A stretch of 64,000 nt of DNA from Torymus aiolomorphi. Taxonomy: Eukaryota; Arthropoda; Insecta; Hymenoptera; Torymidae. Under the pieces are notes generated by a model. It did no database searches and was not told where the DNA came from. It worked only from the letters and a program-made list of their open reading frames with translations. A program made the position numbers and the translations under genes. The DNA is taken from positions 216,861,376 to 216,925,375 of the forward strand of contig CM070873.1 in the NCBI GenBank assembly GCA_036365515.1, read 5' to 3'. Below, one piece after another: positions 52,453-62,811 of the stretch (position 1 is the first letter of the stretch; each line of letters opens with the position of its first letter).

Positions 52453-55400
52453 TTAAGCTTTAGTTGCAGGAGAGAAAGTTACCTTCTTCCTAGTGTAAGT
52501 TTTTAACACCGGTTGATCAACAGTGGTGGGCATATCGGGAAGACTATCAGAGATCAAGTACGCAGGTTTCAAAAGTTCAACTGACACGCTACGCGACGTG
52601 CTGTTGACTTGGATATCAAAGACGAGATCAGACGGACGCTTTAATACTTTATACAGGCCCGTGTAAGGCCTTTCTAATGACTTTTTAGCCATGTTACGCA
52701 TAAATACATGTGTGCAACTATACAAATCTTTGAAACAAAACGCACATTTCTTGTAATTGTGTGCGACAGGGACTGGACGAACTTGACGCATATATTCGCG
52801 AAATTCTTCAATAAGGAAATTCGGATCGGGTGTAAAGTCTTCAGGGAGAAAAAACTCACCTGGAAGACGTAAGGTGATTCCAAACACGAACTCCGCAGGA
52901 GACGCGTTCGTGTCCTGACGGAGGTGACAACGTAAACCTAACAAAACTGTACTTAGCGTACGGGTCCAGTCCTTGTCCACGTGACACATAATGGCTGCCT
53001 TAAAACTACGGTGCCAGCGTTCGATTAGGCCATTCGCCGCCGGGTGATACGCAGTAGTGCGAATGCGTTCGCAACCTATTAGGGACAAGAGGGCCGTGAA
53101 TAGGCGCGATTCAAACTGCGAACCCTGGTCTGAAGTGATAACCTTGGGCGCACCGTAGCGCGAAATCCAAGTGTCGTAGAACGCTCTAGCTACCGTCTGC
53201 GCTGAAGTTTCACGCAAGGGAACTGCCTCAACCCAACGCGAAAAACGATCGATCATGGTGAGTACGTACTCGAAACCATTGCGATTGGGCAGGGGACCGA
53301 CTAAATCAATGTGAACATGGTCGAAACGACCATCAGGTGCAACGAATTTATCAGGAACAAGTTTTACATGGCGAGAGATCTTTGACTGTTGACAATCCAA
53401 ACAGTTTTTACAAAAGCGAGATATATCACGGTGCATATTAGACCATACATAACGCTGACAAATGAGTCTGTCGGTGACTTTGGGACCTGGGTGAGCAGGC
53501 TTATGGGACATATGGAAGGCCATCTCACGAAGGGACTCAGGGATATACAGACGAATGGCTTCACCAGTGATTTCGCAATAAATAGTAGTGTGAGCAGGAC
53601 CCCACTGAATACGCTTCAAGGAGAGTGGGTAGTCAGAAGATTCACGAATGGCCTTGAGCTGCTCATCAGCTTCCTGTTTTTCGGCAAGCTCATTAAGGTT
53701 AATTTCTACGGGGAGTCGGATGAACTCTACCCGAGAGAGTGAGTCAGCAACTGTATTTTCAGTGCCTTTGATGTACTCAATCTGAGTAGTATACTGTGCG
53801 ATAAGGGATAACTGACGCGTTTGACGCGGTGAAGCCTTATCGGATTTCTGCATGAACGCATAAATGAGGGGTTTATGATCTGTTAAGATCTTGAAGTCCC
53901 TGCCTTCAACGAGAAATGAGAAGTATTTAAAAGCTTCGTACATGGCCGTGAGCTCACGGTCATATGCACTGTACTTCCGCTGTGAGGGGGAGAACTTTTT
54001 CGAAAAGAAAGCTAAAGGTTCCCAAATTCCAGTGAGGGACAGCTGTTCAAGGGCAGCTCCCATTCCAGAATCGGAAGCATCAGAGACGATGCGTATTTCC
54101 GCACCAACGCGGGGGTGAACAAGCAAAGCTGCTGCTGACAACTCCTTCTTTACTCGTACAAAAGCCTCTTCAGCTTCAGGCGTCCACGGAACGGGACGTT
54201 TATCATTTTTGCGAGAATCACTAAACAGAGCATTGAGGGGAGCCTGGGAAGTTGCAGCATGAGGCATGTTACGGCGGTAAAAATTCACGGTGCCGACAAA
54301 CCTGCGCAGTTCTGCTATAGTTTGAGGTTTGGGGAAGTTTAGGATGGCTTCAACCCTACTGGGAATGGGGCGAATGCCCTCACCATTCACCAGATAACCT
54401 AAAAACTCTAACTCTTCGGCAGCGAAAGTACATTTCTCGACATTTAAACGAAGGTAAAACTTCTTAAGTCGTTCAAAGACCGTGCGAAGGTGAGCATAAT
54501 GTTCTTCAATTGAAGATGAAGCAATAAGAATATCGTCAATATAAAGGTATACGAAATCGAGATCACCTAGCGCGCTATTGATGTAACGCTGGAAGGTTTG
54601 ACTCGCGTTGCGAAGCCCGAAGGTCATATACATGAACTCGAAAAGGCCGAAAGGGGTGATAATGGCCGTTTTCGGTATGTCTTCAGGGGCTACAGGAATC
54701 TGATTGAACGCCTTATGAAGATCAAGCGCCGAAAAGATTTTCTTACCATACAAATTATTCGTGCAATCATGAATATGAGCAGTCAGATACTTATCCGGGA
54801 CCGTGGCGGCATTGAGACGCCTGTAGTCACCACACGGTCTCCAGGAGTTATCCTTTTTCAGCTCCATATGGAGGAGGCTTGCCCAAGGGCTGCTGGAGGG
54901 GCGGCAAATTCCTGCCTCAATCCAAGCATCGAATTCGGCTTTCGCCGCTTTCAACTTGTCTGGAGCAAGTCTACGAGGACGCTCCGAGACAGGGGGACCA
55001 GAGGTCAAAATGTGGTGGAAAACATCGCTGTTTCTGGGGATTGTGGGTTTAGAAACGCCTGTGATCTCCGGAAAGTCAGCGAGAATCTTCGCACACTCCG
55101 AACCGGGAACAACTGCGAAAACAGAGTCCAAGGAAACATCTTTTACGACTGCAAGAGTATAGATATTAGTGCAAGAGTCAACTAGACGACTTCTTTTGAG
55201 GTCAACAAGAAGGCCATAATGGGATAGGAGATCGGCACCTATGATGGGATGAGGAACATCCGCGATGCAAAAGCTCCAGCGAATTGGGCGTCGAATGCCC
55301 AGATTAAGCGTGAGCATCGATTCGCCGTAGGTACTAATTAACGAATTGTTCGCTGCAAAAAGCTTAAAGGAGCTGGTCTTGCCGCAAGCCTTAGGATTTG

Positions 55401-55533
55401 CTGGAACGAGCGAAATGTCCGCACCAGTGTCGATAAGGAACGACTTGCCCGAAATACGATCTCGAACATGGAGACGTTTAGACACGCGAGAGCCTTGAGT
55501 TAGTTTTTTGGCTGAGGGTTTTTCGCTTGCCAC
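52453..55533 (-). CDS. Family Y Pol, intact: protease, RT, RNase H, integrase
   Basis: A single open frame of 1026 residues. Protease [13 protein letters not shown] is at about residues 32-44. RT has [28 protein letters not shown] and the box in [11 protein letters not shown]. RNase H has [26 protein letters not shown] and TDHKPLIYA. Integrase has the HHCC site ([20 protein letters not shown]) and D, D, E in [19 protein letters not shown] and GLIERWHRS. It overlaps gag by 34 bp in the -1 frame and is probably made by frameshifting, though an ATG occurs at its open start. All catalytic residues seen are present. Confidence 0.96.
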   Translation of the reverse strand: MASEKPSAKKLTQGSRVSKRLHVRDRISGKSFLIDTGADISLVPANPKACGKTSSFKLFAANNSLISTYGESMLTLNLGIRRPIRWSFCIADVPHPIIGADLLSHYGLLVDLKRSRLVDSCTNIYTLAVVKDVSLDSVFAVVPGSECAKILADFPEITGVSKPTIPRNSDVFHHILTSGPPVSERPRRLAPDKLKAAKAEFDAWIEAGICRPSSSPWASLLHMELKKDNSWRPCGDYRRLNAATVPDKYLTAHIHDCTNNLYGKKIFSALDLHKAFNQIPVAPEDIPKTAIITPFGLFEFMYMTFGLRNASQTFQRYINSALGDLDFVYLYIDDILIASSSIEEHYAHLRTVFERLKKFYLRLNVEKCTFAAEELEFLGYLVNGEGIRPIPSRVEAILNFPKPQTIAELRRFVGTVNFYRRNMPHAATSQAPLNALFSDSRKNDKRPVPWTPEAEEAFVRVKKELSAAALLVHPRVGAEIRIVSDASDSGMGAALEQLSLTGIWEPLAFFSKKFSPSQRKYSAYDRELTAMYEAFKYFSFLVEGRDFKILTDHKPLIYAFMQKSDKASPRQTRQLSLIAQYTTQIEYIKGTENTVADSLSRVEFIRLPVEINLNELAEKQEADEQLKAIRESSDYPLSLKRIQWGPAHTTIYCEITGEAIRLYIPESLREMAFHMSHKPAHPGPKVTDRLICQRYVWSNMHRDISRFCKNCLDCQQSKISRHVKLVPDKFVAPDGRFDHVHIDLVGPLPNRNGFEYVLTMIDRFSRWVEAVPLRETSAQTVARAFYDTWISRYGAPKVITSDQGSQFESRLFTALLSLIGCERIRTTAYHPAANGLIERWHRSFKAAIMCHVDKDWTRTLSTVLLGLRCHLRQDTNASPAEFVFGITLRLPGEFFLPEDFTPDPNFLIEEFREYMRQVRPVPVAHNYKKCAFCFKDLYSCTHVFMRNMAKKSLERPYTGLYKVLKRPSDLVFDIQVNSTSRSVSVELLKPAYLISDSLPDMPTTVDQPVLKTYTRKKVTFSPATKA

Positions 55534-56336
55534 TCAGCATATTTGGAGCACCACTCCCTGCACGATAGAGAGTTATTAGGATATTTCGTATGGGCGAGGC
55601 ATAAACCAGAGGAATCGCGGCTAGAAGAGTGAGCGCGCCTGGACCTACCCCTGGATTGAGAACGAGATGAGTCTTTTGAAGATCCTGAGATATCATCTAC
55701 CTTTTTAGCAAGTGCCTCAAACCTTCGTTCAAAGCGATCAAAGCGCATGAGAACAGCTTCAAGGGAAGCGGGAGTTGATTGATTTGAAGAGACTGCATTA
55801 ATCTGGGAGTCAGCTCCGGAGGAAATTTCAGTGATTTTGTCAGCAGCTTCTACTAACTTGTCAAGATCTTCGTAAGTCGAGGAAGCAAGAATCGCACGGT
55901 GTTGCGACGGAAGTTGGTCAAGGAAGACGGACTGAATAATTTTATCGTCGCAGGAACCTTGATTAAGGGCGCGAAGCCTCTGAAGAATTCTCGAGGGCTT
56001 GCCATCGGTCAGCACTTCACCTTTTAAAAGCTTGCGGAGGTTATGTTCGGCGGAGCTTGCGAAAGTAAAAATAAGACGCTCTTTAACTTGTTTGTATATA
56101 TCCGCGGGAGCGGGATCCTTTTTGATTATGTCCCTTATAGCCGATAAGGCCTCACCCCCGAGCGCCGGACAAAGATAATCTACTTTTGTCGAATCTACCG
56201 TGATGTTCGAGTTATGAAATGTCGCCTCTACTTGCAAAAACCACAAGTCGGGATCGGTTTGGATAAACGGCGGGATCTTCGGCAAACGCGCGCCTTCGAC
56301 ACGATTACCTGCATTGCTAGCTAAAAGCCGTTGCAT
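55500..56336 (-). CDS. Family Y Gag
   Basis: 278 residues. The helical capsid-like part begins [20 protein letters not shown] and includes [21 protein letters not shown] basic Ser/Arg segment ([19 protein letters not shown]) precedes a C-terminal Cys cluster ([18 protein letters not shown]) in place of a CCHC knuckle. The frame may extend upstream of this ATG for some 15 codons without another ATG. Confidence 0.9.
   Translation of the reverse strand: MQRLLASNAGNRVEGARLPKIPPFIQTDPDLWFLQVEATFHNSNITVDSTKVDYLCPALGGEALSAIRDIIKKDPAPADIYKQVKERLIFTFASSAEHNLRKLLKGEVLTDGKPSRILQRLRALNQGSCDDKIIQSVFLDQLPSQHRAILASSTYEDLDKLVEAADKITEISSGADSQINAVSSNQSTPASLEAVLMRFDRFERRFEALAKKVDDISGSSKDSSRSQSRGRSRRAHSSSRDSSGLCLAHTKYPNNSLSCREWCSKYAEWQAKNPQPKN
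55503..55509 (-). other. -1 frameshift heptamer A AAA AAC at the end of gag-Y
   Basis: On the minus strand the gag codons read CCA AAA AAC and then the stop TAA. AAAAAAC is in X XXY YYZ register, and a -1 slip leads straight into the pol frame. Position and register are as in classical gag-pol shifts. Confidence 0.85.
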
Positions 56337-57244
56337 CTGCTGCTGCAGGGCTTCGAATGCTGTCTCGTCTACGGGAATTTTGGCGAAAATGAATATGCAC
56401 GAGCCTGGAAACTAATGCGTAAATAATTACCGCTACGTGACTCGAGAGTGCGCGTAGAAGGTAAGGAAAGGTTCGGTTCCTCTAACGAGGATCGATCGTG
56501 AACCTAAATTACCTTACGCCGCTGCGTATTACAAAGTCCTAGTTAGTATTCGCAGGTACAAACAATGGTTTAAAAAGCTAAGCCTATGCTAACACTTAAA
56601 ATTGATTATCAACATTACAGCACGTTGCGTGAAGGACTGAGATCACTTCCCGCTAAAAAAAATTTAAGAGAATTTTATTAAAGCATGTTACTAGACGATG
56701 CATAAACTCATCGAAATTGAAAAAAAATCCGATACACGTGACTCAAAACTACTAAAGGGTTTTTCGTGTCACCTTGCGCAAGAGCGAGCTTGAAAACACG
56801 ATAGCGCGAAAGTTAAAATGGCCGCCCGTTCTCGGAACGCGAGATCGTTGCGCGCGGAGTCCCGCGAATTCAAAACTCGCAAGTAAACACGCGCCGAGCG
56901 AGAACAATTCTCGGAATTCAAGACGTACGCACGCGCTTGATTTTCTATGACCTCGCAGATCACGCCCGCATACCTTGACGGAATAAATGGAGTCTGAAGA
57001 TTAGCTGCCTCGGAGAAGACTCGACGAGGTGCTGCAGCAGCCGACCTCCCGGTGCTCGACGGGTGCGGTAAAAAGGCGCCGGTGACGGTGGCTTCACGCA
57101 CGGCCGCACCCGGAGATCCGCTTCACGTTGCTCGACAGGTGCATTTGAAGGCGCCGGTGACGGTGCGATGCCTCGGAGAAGACTCAACGAGGAATGATGA
57201 TTGCGCAGCTGCGCTAAATGCTCTCGGCAGTTGGTTTTTACGCA

Positions 57245-57439
57245 TGTACGCCGGCGTGCCAGCACGTACACGACGTAATTCGACAATGGTCGAATTTTCC
57301 GGTATGCGCCGGCGTGCCTGCACGCATCCGGGAGTAAAGAGGATTGTTGATCCTCTTGCGTATCCCTCACGTTTCTCGAGAGAAGACGTGCGGGATAAAA
57401 AAAGGTCTGTGTGCGCCGGCGTGCCAGCACGCACACAGA
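57245..57439 (-). repeat. Triplet of constant-loop hairpins in the leader
   Basis: Plus-strand loops CCGGCGTGCC(A/T)GCA lie at 57251-57264, 57309-57322 and 57416-57429. They are closed by different stems: TGTACG/CGTACA, ATGCG/CGCAT (plus CCGG/CCGG beyond a bulge) and TCTGTGTGCG/CGCACACAGA. Stem positions 3 and 5 change in both strands together. The pattern suggests RNA structure in the genomic transcript. Confidence 0.8.
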
Positions 57440-57610
57440 GAGGTCGACTGCCAGGGGCAAAAGCCTACCCGGCTAACAGCCGATGATGACTACTCTTACC
57501 GACTCGAGAGTACGTGTAAGTAGTGGAGAGGACGAAGTGCCGCACAGACGACGCGGCGGCGGCGAAGACACCGCGACAGGTCCACACCTGTCACTCCTCC
57601 TCGGCAACTT

Positions 57611-57626
57611 GATGTCGGGGTCACCA
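57611..57626 (-). other. Family Y primer-binding site
   Basis: On the minus strand TGGTGACCCCGACATC follows the LTR end by one base, the expected place and TGG start for a tRNA primer site. The tRNA was not identified. Confidence 0.75.
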
Positions 57627-57627
57627 A

Positions 57628-57908
57628 TGTGGGGATTGAAGCGCCACGGCTCTCCTGGTTCCAGAGGAAAAGGGGAGAGAGAATGAAAAGAGTCAGGAAT
57701 TAACAGCAACAGGAGGTTTATTAGGAAGGTGTACAGCGGACGCACGTCCGCACGCTCAGAGTATCGAGCACTGACTGCCGCTCGCAGGCGCCTTCTCGCC
57801 GTACGTAACATGGCCGCTCCCCCCACTCTACCGCATTAGAGTGAGAGAGAAGATCGCAGTCCCCATATAACACTATCTAGTGCCGCCACCTATTGGTGGG
57901 GGCCTACA
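57628..57908 (-). repeat. Family Y 5' LTR
   Basis: 281 bp, beginning (minus strand) TGTAGGCCCCCACC and ending CAATCCCCACA. AATAAA is present near 57716-57721. Beyond the first 45 bp it is unlike the 206-bp LTR at the other end. Confidence 0.87.
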
Positions 57909-58290
57909 TAACTCTCTTATATGCGTGGACTTCATATTTCCCGCCTATTTGGGTTTAAAAATTATTTAAATAATCGTTTTGCTTATTTTTTCATGTCTAC
58001 ATGACTCCCTTATATGCGTGGACCTCATATCCCCCGGCTACTTGGGTTTAAAAATTATTTAAATTCATGTCTACGTGACTCCGTGGACCCCATATCCCCC
58101 GGCTACTTGGGTTTAAAAATTATTTAAATAATTGTTTTACTTATTTGTTCATGTCTACGTGACTCCCTTATATGCGTGGATCTCATATCCCCCGCCTACT
58201 TGGATTTAGAAATGATTTTAATAATTGTCTCACTTACAATTAATTTCGCACGTCTCCGTAACTTCGTCGTATGTTTGGTCCCCGCCTACT
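57909..58290 (+). repeat. 93-bp satellite array, right arm, remainder
   Basis: Continues the array of 47086-47730 in phase, with about four units, one shortened. It ends in CTACTTGTGCGCTCGCTG, the inner edge of the unique inverted end. Confidence 0.9.
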
Positions 58291-58322
58291 TGTGCGCTCG
58301 CTGTTTGAACGCGCGTGCTATA

Positions 58323-59551
58323 GGGGAGGGCGGGGCACGTGTGACACCCTAACTTTGATTAAAAATAACAACTAAACCGTGTATTATTTCAAAATGTACA
58401 AAAACGGAATAATTAGATCAGAAAAAAATAAAATAAAATAAACTATTAACTTTTTTTTCATTTTCTTTTAATTATTGATAAAATACAGAAAAGAAATTCT
58501 GAAAAAAATGCTCTACGTGCCCCACCGGCGGGTGGATTGTGGCACCCGACGGGGCACGCATGGCACGGTCAAATTTAATATTTTACTATAGGTATTTTTC
58601 AATTCTTTTTTCCAGTAATTAATACTTTAATAATTATGCCATAATAAAATTTTCAAAAATCAAATAATTAATCAGTCTATTGAAAATTTAAAATTTTATT
58701 TTTATTAAGGAACATAACAATTTTTATTTTAAAATAAATTATTACATTTTAATAAATGATTTTATATTATAAATTCCTTCTTATAAAATATGATCACAAC
58801 ATAATACTTTTATTTGATTAACAAATTATCATTATTATTACAATAAGTTTAAATTTAAAGATTTCGCATCATTTTCATCTATGTAGCATATTTGAACTAC
58901 CTGACCATTGAAAAAGGCAGTTTGAGTATCTACAATTGATTCCTTCCTTACCATTGTTTTTTCTACTCTATAACTTAATACGCAGTCGAAATAATCGTTA
59001 TTTACTTATTAATGTAATAATTGAAACTAAAAACTACTTAAAACTAAATTATTGCACTGCGTAGTTGTTAACCCATCTTGCTCGATTTTTGGTTTGTAGG
59101 TTACATCACTTCGCTCGGCGGCCGCCGCGGCGCACTGATATGCCCGAGTGTGCCACGCGTGCCCCGCCAGGGTGCCACGTCATGCCCCATTTTAATACCA
59201 TTTTCATTTTTTAATTATATTATTTATAAAGATTTTCTGAAAAAAACAAAAACAGGGCTTGAAAGATAAAAGTTGAAACTATCATATAGGTTTGGTCTCA
59301 TTTAGAAAAAAAATCATTTTCTCGTTGCTCCAAGCGACTTAAAAAAGAAGTCAACCTTGTTTCTAAGCACCGATTTTCAATCTTATTAAATTAAATGTTA
59401 AACATTATCTATAATCTCAAAAGTATAGAGGAAAATTCTAAAAGCATATCTAATTAGGTTTATGTAAAAATTACATTTTTTGCATTCATTAATATTAAAA
59501 ATATGAGGGTGCCAAACTTACCTACCTGACACGCCATGCCCCGCCTTCCCC
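58323..59551. mobile_element. TIR element with GGGGAGGGCGGGGCA ends, TA flanks
   Basis: GGGGAGGGCGGGGCACGTG and, complemented, GGGGAAGGCGGGGCATGGCG bound 1229 bp, with TA on each side (58321-58322 and 59552-59553). Removing it rejoins the arm GCGTGC-TA-CTCATGCCGC as in the left arm. GGGGCAC-type motifs recur inside (about 58515-58560 and 59145-59185). The interior is AT-rich without a transposase. Confidence 0.85.
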
Positions 59552-59892
59552 TACTCATGCCGCTAGAGCCGCTCGAGCGCCCAATCGGCGAAGGCCTCTA
59601 GTGCGAAGGCACCAGACTACAGTAAAATATCGACGCACTGGGTGGGGGGTAGAGTGTTCCCCTCAACGACCTCTCCTTCTCTGCAGTCACCATTTCCCCT
59701 CTCCCCCACCACATTAGGTGTGCGAGAGAGATAGCATGACCGCGCGCCGCCATCTTGGGTTTCACGCTGCCTGTAAGAGCGCGCAGTCTATGAGTATAAG
59801 TCTGTGATCCCAACTTTCCGCCATGTTCAATATGGCAGCGTAGTGTTTAAGTTTGAATAGCGGTTGAAGATTTTAATGTACATTTTTACAAA

Positions 59893-60192
59893 ATGCCTAC
59901 TTGCTCAATAAAATATTGCCATAATTGGAATGGAAATACTACAAATAAAGGAATAAAATACTTTAGATTTCCTAAAGATCCAGAAATCGCAGGCATGTGG
60001 ATAAAAGCTTGCGGTAATGACAGGATTAACCTCGAAAACGGTAACATAGCTTTCTATTGTGAATTATATGTAAAAGTTTTCTTATAAAATATGTCTAAAA
60101 CCATCATTTTTTAAGTAGCTCGGCTATGTTCCACTCACTTCAAACAAAATTGTTTTGTAAAAAAGTCAGATCATTTAAATTGTACCCAGTGA
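59893..60192 (+). CDS. THAP-domain ORF, probably two exons
   Basis: Starts MPTCSIKYCHNWNG, the zinc-binding N-terminus of THAP domains (Cys4, Cys9), followed by GIKYFRFPKDPEIAGMWIKA with the conserved Pro and Trp. The open frame ends at 60087 before the last ligands. A splice from 60058 to 60116 would add the Cys and His of LCSTHF and end at 60192, completing a C2CH domain of about 80 residues. The donor is not strong, so this is a model. THAP domains occur in P-type transposases and in host regulators. No larger protein is visible. Confidence 0.62.
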
Positions 60193-60538
60193 TGTGAATG
60201 TATTGAATTAAACTTTCCAAAAGTGCTGTTGCAATTGAAAATTTGAAACAACAATGAAAGCAGGTAAGATTTTAATTATTATAGTAATATTCTATTAGAG
60301 CATGTGTTGAAAATTATTCTGAATAATTATTTCAAATTTCACAGATGTAGAAAAAAACGAAACGTTTTCAAAGACTGCACACAAAATGAAGAACCGTTAT
60401 CAAGAAGGATGAAGAATAATGTTTTTCAAGAACCACGTATATTTTGATTCCTGACACCTCGAAAAACAATTATAACATGTTTTTCCAACAACTCAAAAAA
60501 TTACTATCACAAAGCTTTCTCTAGGAGGAAGCAAAAAT

Positions 60539-60604
<66 letters not shown>

Positions 60605-60869
60605 TCGAAAAAAAGAGGATCATCTTGCCCTCCGTAATGATGCAAGCAATGTCTCATTCAATTTTGAGGTAATTTCATGCACTAGATTTTCTGAAAAACG
60701 TGTTAGAACATTTTAAATACAATTTCCGGAAATTAGAAGATTTCAAACACGTTTTTCGGAAAACGTAGTAAATGAAATTACCTCAAAATTTAATGGACAC
60801 TGCTTGCATCATTGCGGAGGGCAAAACGATTCTCTTTTATAAGTTTCTAGAATTAATTAATGAAAAAAA
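60193..60869. other. Non-coding interval with microsatellite and inverted repeat
   Basis: (ATT)n occupies about 60541-60604. AGGATCATCTTGCCCTCCG (about 60617) and its complement near 60815-60835 bound an imperfect inverted repeat that includes CATTCAATTTTGAGGTAATT. Nothing else is supported. Confidence 0.6.
60541..60604 (+). repeat. (TAT)n microsatellite
   Basis: An uninterrupted trinucleotide run of about 21 units. Confidence 0.97.
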
Positions 60870-61960
60870 TAAAATGGCGATGTCGGTATGGTAGGGATCT
60901 ACGCAACTGTTTCACATCCCCTTATATCAGAAGATCCTCCATATCCTGATAGACTAATACAGTTGGTAACTGGTAATACAGCTGGAAGTCTACAATTTAA
61001 AAAAATTGTTAGGTTATATTATAAATCTCTTGCATTTACGAGTTTTGGTGCACAATTTGATAAATTCTTTATCCGAGGCCCTGAAGTAATACAAATATGT
61101 GGTCAAATTTATCACAATATTTATACTTTACATCCAAATAAAAATGATACCAAAAATATGGTCAACTATACATATTAGATAATGATTTAGCATCACAATT
61201 AAGATTAGTTAATAATGTCTCGTGTGACCTAGAATTGTGAAAGGAATAGATAATCATCTTAGGGAAATTAATCGATACTATATCTTACAAAATGATGCAT
61301 GAAATTGGATTGTAGGAACATAAACGTTTAAATAATGATGAACAAATTTTGAAAGAAGTAATAGTACATTTCGACACTGGTGCGGAAGGTGATGATTTAC
61401 TTCATGTGACTTTTCGCACGAGCGAAGCGAGTGCGAAAAGTCACATGAAGTAAATAATCAACTTCCGCACTCGTTTCGAACGGCATTTTATACCACGAGC
61501 GCCGAAAAATCATACCAAAGTTGTGATTTTGAGGTTAGAGTGGTATAAAAATGTATTATACACAAAATAGTTATCACTCTAAAAATCGATATAATGAAGT
61601 AGATGTTATATTTCTTGGTAAAGATGGTGAGTTTCCTATAAAACGTGACGTATGCATTTATTCTAAGTTTGATAAACCAATTAGTATTCTGTTTATTAGT
61701 AAACACGTTGACCGTATGACTTATCCATTTATTTTTCCAAATGGAGGTTTTGATGGATGCCAAATATGAAATGTAATGATTGTAAAAATAATGTAACAAT
61801 GCTACACTTATAGCTACAAATTTAGTGTTCGAAATGATTTTAGTCCATTTTTAAATTTAGGTAAATGGTCTCAACAATATATTGTTGATGCTTGGGTAAA
61901 GGTGGAAGGATCGTCATTGTATTTTTTACGAAAAAAATCATCATACACTAAGAACTGATT
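60870..61960 (+). pseudogene. Helitron N-terminal region, relic
   Basis: Fragments in several frames match the Helitron-like N-terminal domain. 60888-61178 includes FTSFGAQFDKFFIRG and ICGQIYHNIYTLHPN. About 61250-61370 reads as REINRY and then RLNNDEQILKEVIVHF. 61551-61769 includes EVDVIFLGKDGEFPIKRD and MTYPFIFPNGG. 61800-61940 reads QQYIVDAWVKVEGSSLYFL. Stops and frame changes separate them, and a palindrome (61369-61480) is inserted. No Rep or helicase domain was found downstream. Confidence 0.85.
61369..61480. repeat. Palindrome inserted in the Helitron relic
   Basis: GATTTACTTCATGTGAC and TTTTCGCACGAGCG are followed by their inverted copies; outer arms TGCGGAAG/CTTCCGCA and TTCGA complete it. 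The arms are about 50 bp with almost no loop. Confidence 0.9.
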
Positions 61961-62811
61961 TATAAAAAGGTATTATGAATTACTTAGAAAAAAAGTGAGC
62001 ATGAAAATTTAAGCATTAGAAAAATAGTTGTTTTGCCAACGTTATTTTCGGAAAGTCTGCGAGCATTGAAGCAACATTTTATTGATTGTTCAAAATAAAG
62101 GTAAACCGGACTTATTTATGACACTAACTCGTAATCCTAAATGAAGGGAAAAATACAAAAAATTCAATTGAACATATATATAAATCTATGTTAAAACTAC
62201 TTATTAACGGATAAAAATGCATGAAGTTAGTGGAAGCGCCTGGAAATTCACCTAAATATCCGAGAAAACACATATGAAATTTCGTATATTCGAATATCTA
62301 CGTAAAACTTTTGGGATTATCAGGAAACGTAATTAAAATTATGATGGTTTCAATAGTTAACCATGTAAAAATCAATCTATTTATGTGTGGACATCTATAC
62401 GTATAAATTCTTCAGGTAAAAATGCTTGAAAATCCAGCTAAACATTCAAGCAAACACAGATACAATTCCACGTAATTTTAGGTAGATTTCTATATAAAAC
62501 TTTGTTGTGACTACCTGGATATATATGTAGTTAAAATTCTATTAAAGATAGATACCCGTATATGAAATTTGATTTATTTATGTGTGGAATCTATGTAATA
62601 ATCCAGGTAAAAATATCTGAAAATGAAAATCCAGCTAAATGTCTAAACAATAACTGGTAAGTTCACGTAATTATTTTATATTATTTTATATGTATTTCAG
62701 AAATACATATAAAAATCAGTTTAATATACTTGAAATCCACGTGAAAAACTATTTATCTTCGTATGGAAACCAATTTAATACTTCAGTTATTAATACGAAA
62801 AAATCCAGCTA
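61961..62811. repeat. Degenerate tandem repeats, about 200-bp period
   Basis: TTTATGTGTGGA, CAGGTAAAAAT and AAAATCCAGCTAAA recur at about 62380-62440 and 62575-62640; weaker copies lie before and after. Similar sequence continues beyond the next element (about 63405-63440 and 63890-63950). No gene; 61961-62210 shows nothing. Confidence 0.6.

Larger units (their letters stand above)
56337..57627 (-). other. Family Y leader with repeats and three hairpins
   Basis: Untranslated leader of about 1.3 kb between LTR and gag. GCCTCGGAGAAGACTC occurs near 57008 and 57170; TGCTCGAC and AGGCGCCGGTGACGGTG also occur twice (about 57053-57092 and 57129-57165). Three hairpins with the same loop lie at 57245-57439. 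Confidence 0.7.
47731..57908 (-). mobile_element. Composite Gypsy element with two unlike LTRs (families X and Y)
   Basis: Everything reads on the minus strand: LTR-Y, leader, gag-Y, pol-Y, a 334-bp junction, partial gag-X, broken pol-X, LTR-X. The unit is flanked by TAAC (47727-47730 and 57909-57912), and the satellite continues in phase across it. The LTRs share only about the first 45 bp (TGTAG, CCCCCACC, ATAGGTGGCGGCACTAG). Family Y lacks its 3' LTR and family X its 5' LTR and most of gag. Confidence 0.82.
45805..59640. mobile_element. Satellite-armed foldback element, hAT-like target duplication
   Basis: The ends CAGTGCATCGATAC and, complemented, CAGTGCGTCGATAT are flanked by the perfect 8-bp GGTGGGGG (45797-45804 and 59641-59648). 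CAGTG ends plus an 8-bp duplication point to the hAT superfamily. About 115 bp at each end are unique inverted repeats (AGGCCTTCGCCGATTGGGCG). Inside, both arms are arrays of about 93-bp units in opposite orientation. Without the Gypsy composite (47731-57908) and the TA element (58323-59551) it would be about 2.4 kb. It has no coding gene of its own. Confidence 0.87.
43070..59806. mobile_element. K-family MITE, copy K2, expanded by nested insertions
   Basis: It starts CATAGACTTATACTCATAG at 43070 and ends with the complement at 59806, flanked by the perfect 8-bp duplication ATCCCAAC (43062-43069 and 59807-59814). An 8-bp duplication suggests hAT-like mobilisation. Its own sequence is only about 250 bp, shown by comparison with K1. 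Into it went elements at 43108, 43893, 44541, 45103 and 45805, the last containing further insertions. Confidence 0.9.

Noticed and set aside
54598..55185. Plus-strand frame of 195 residues
   Set aside because: Opposite strand of the intact family Y pol.
56769..57486. Several overlapping frames on both strands
   Set aside because: They fall in the family Y leader, where repeats and hairpins explain them; the frames conflict and have no domains.
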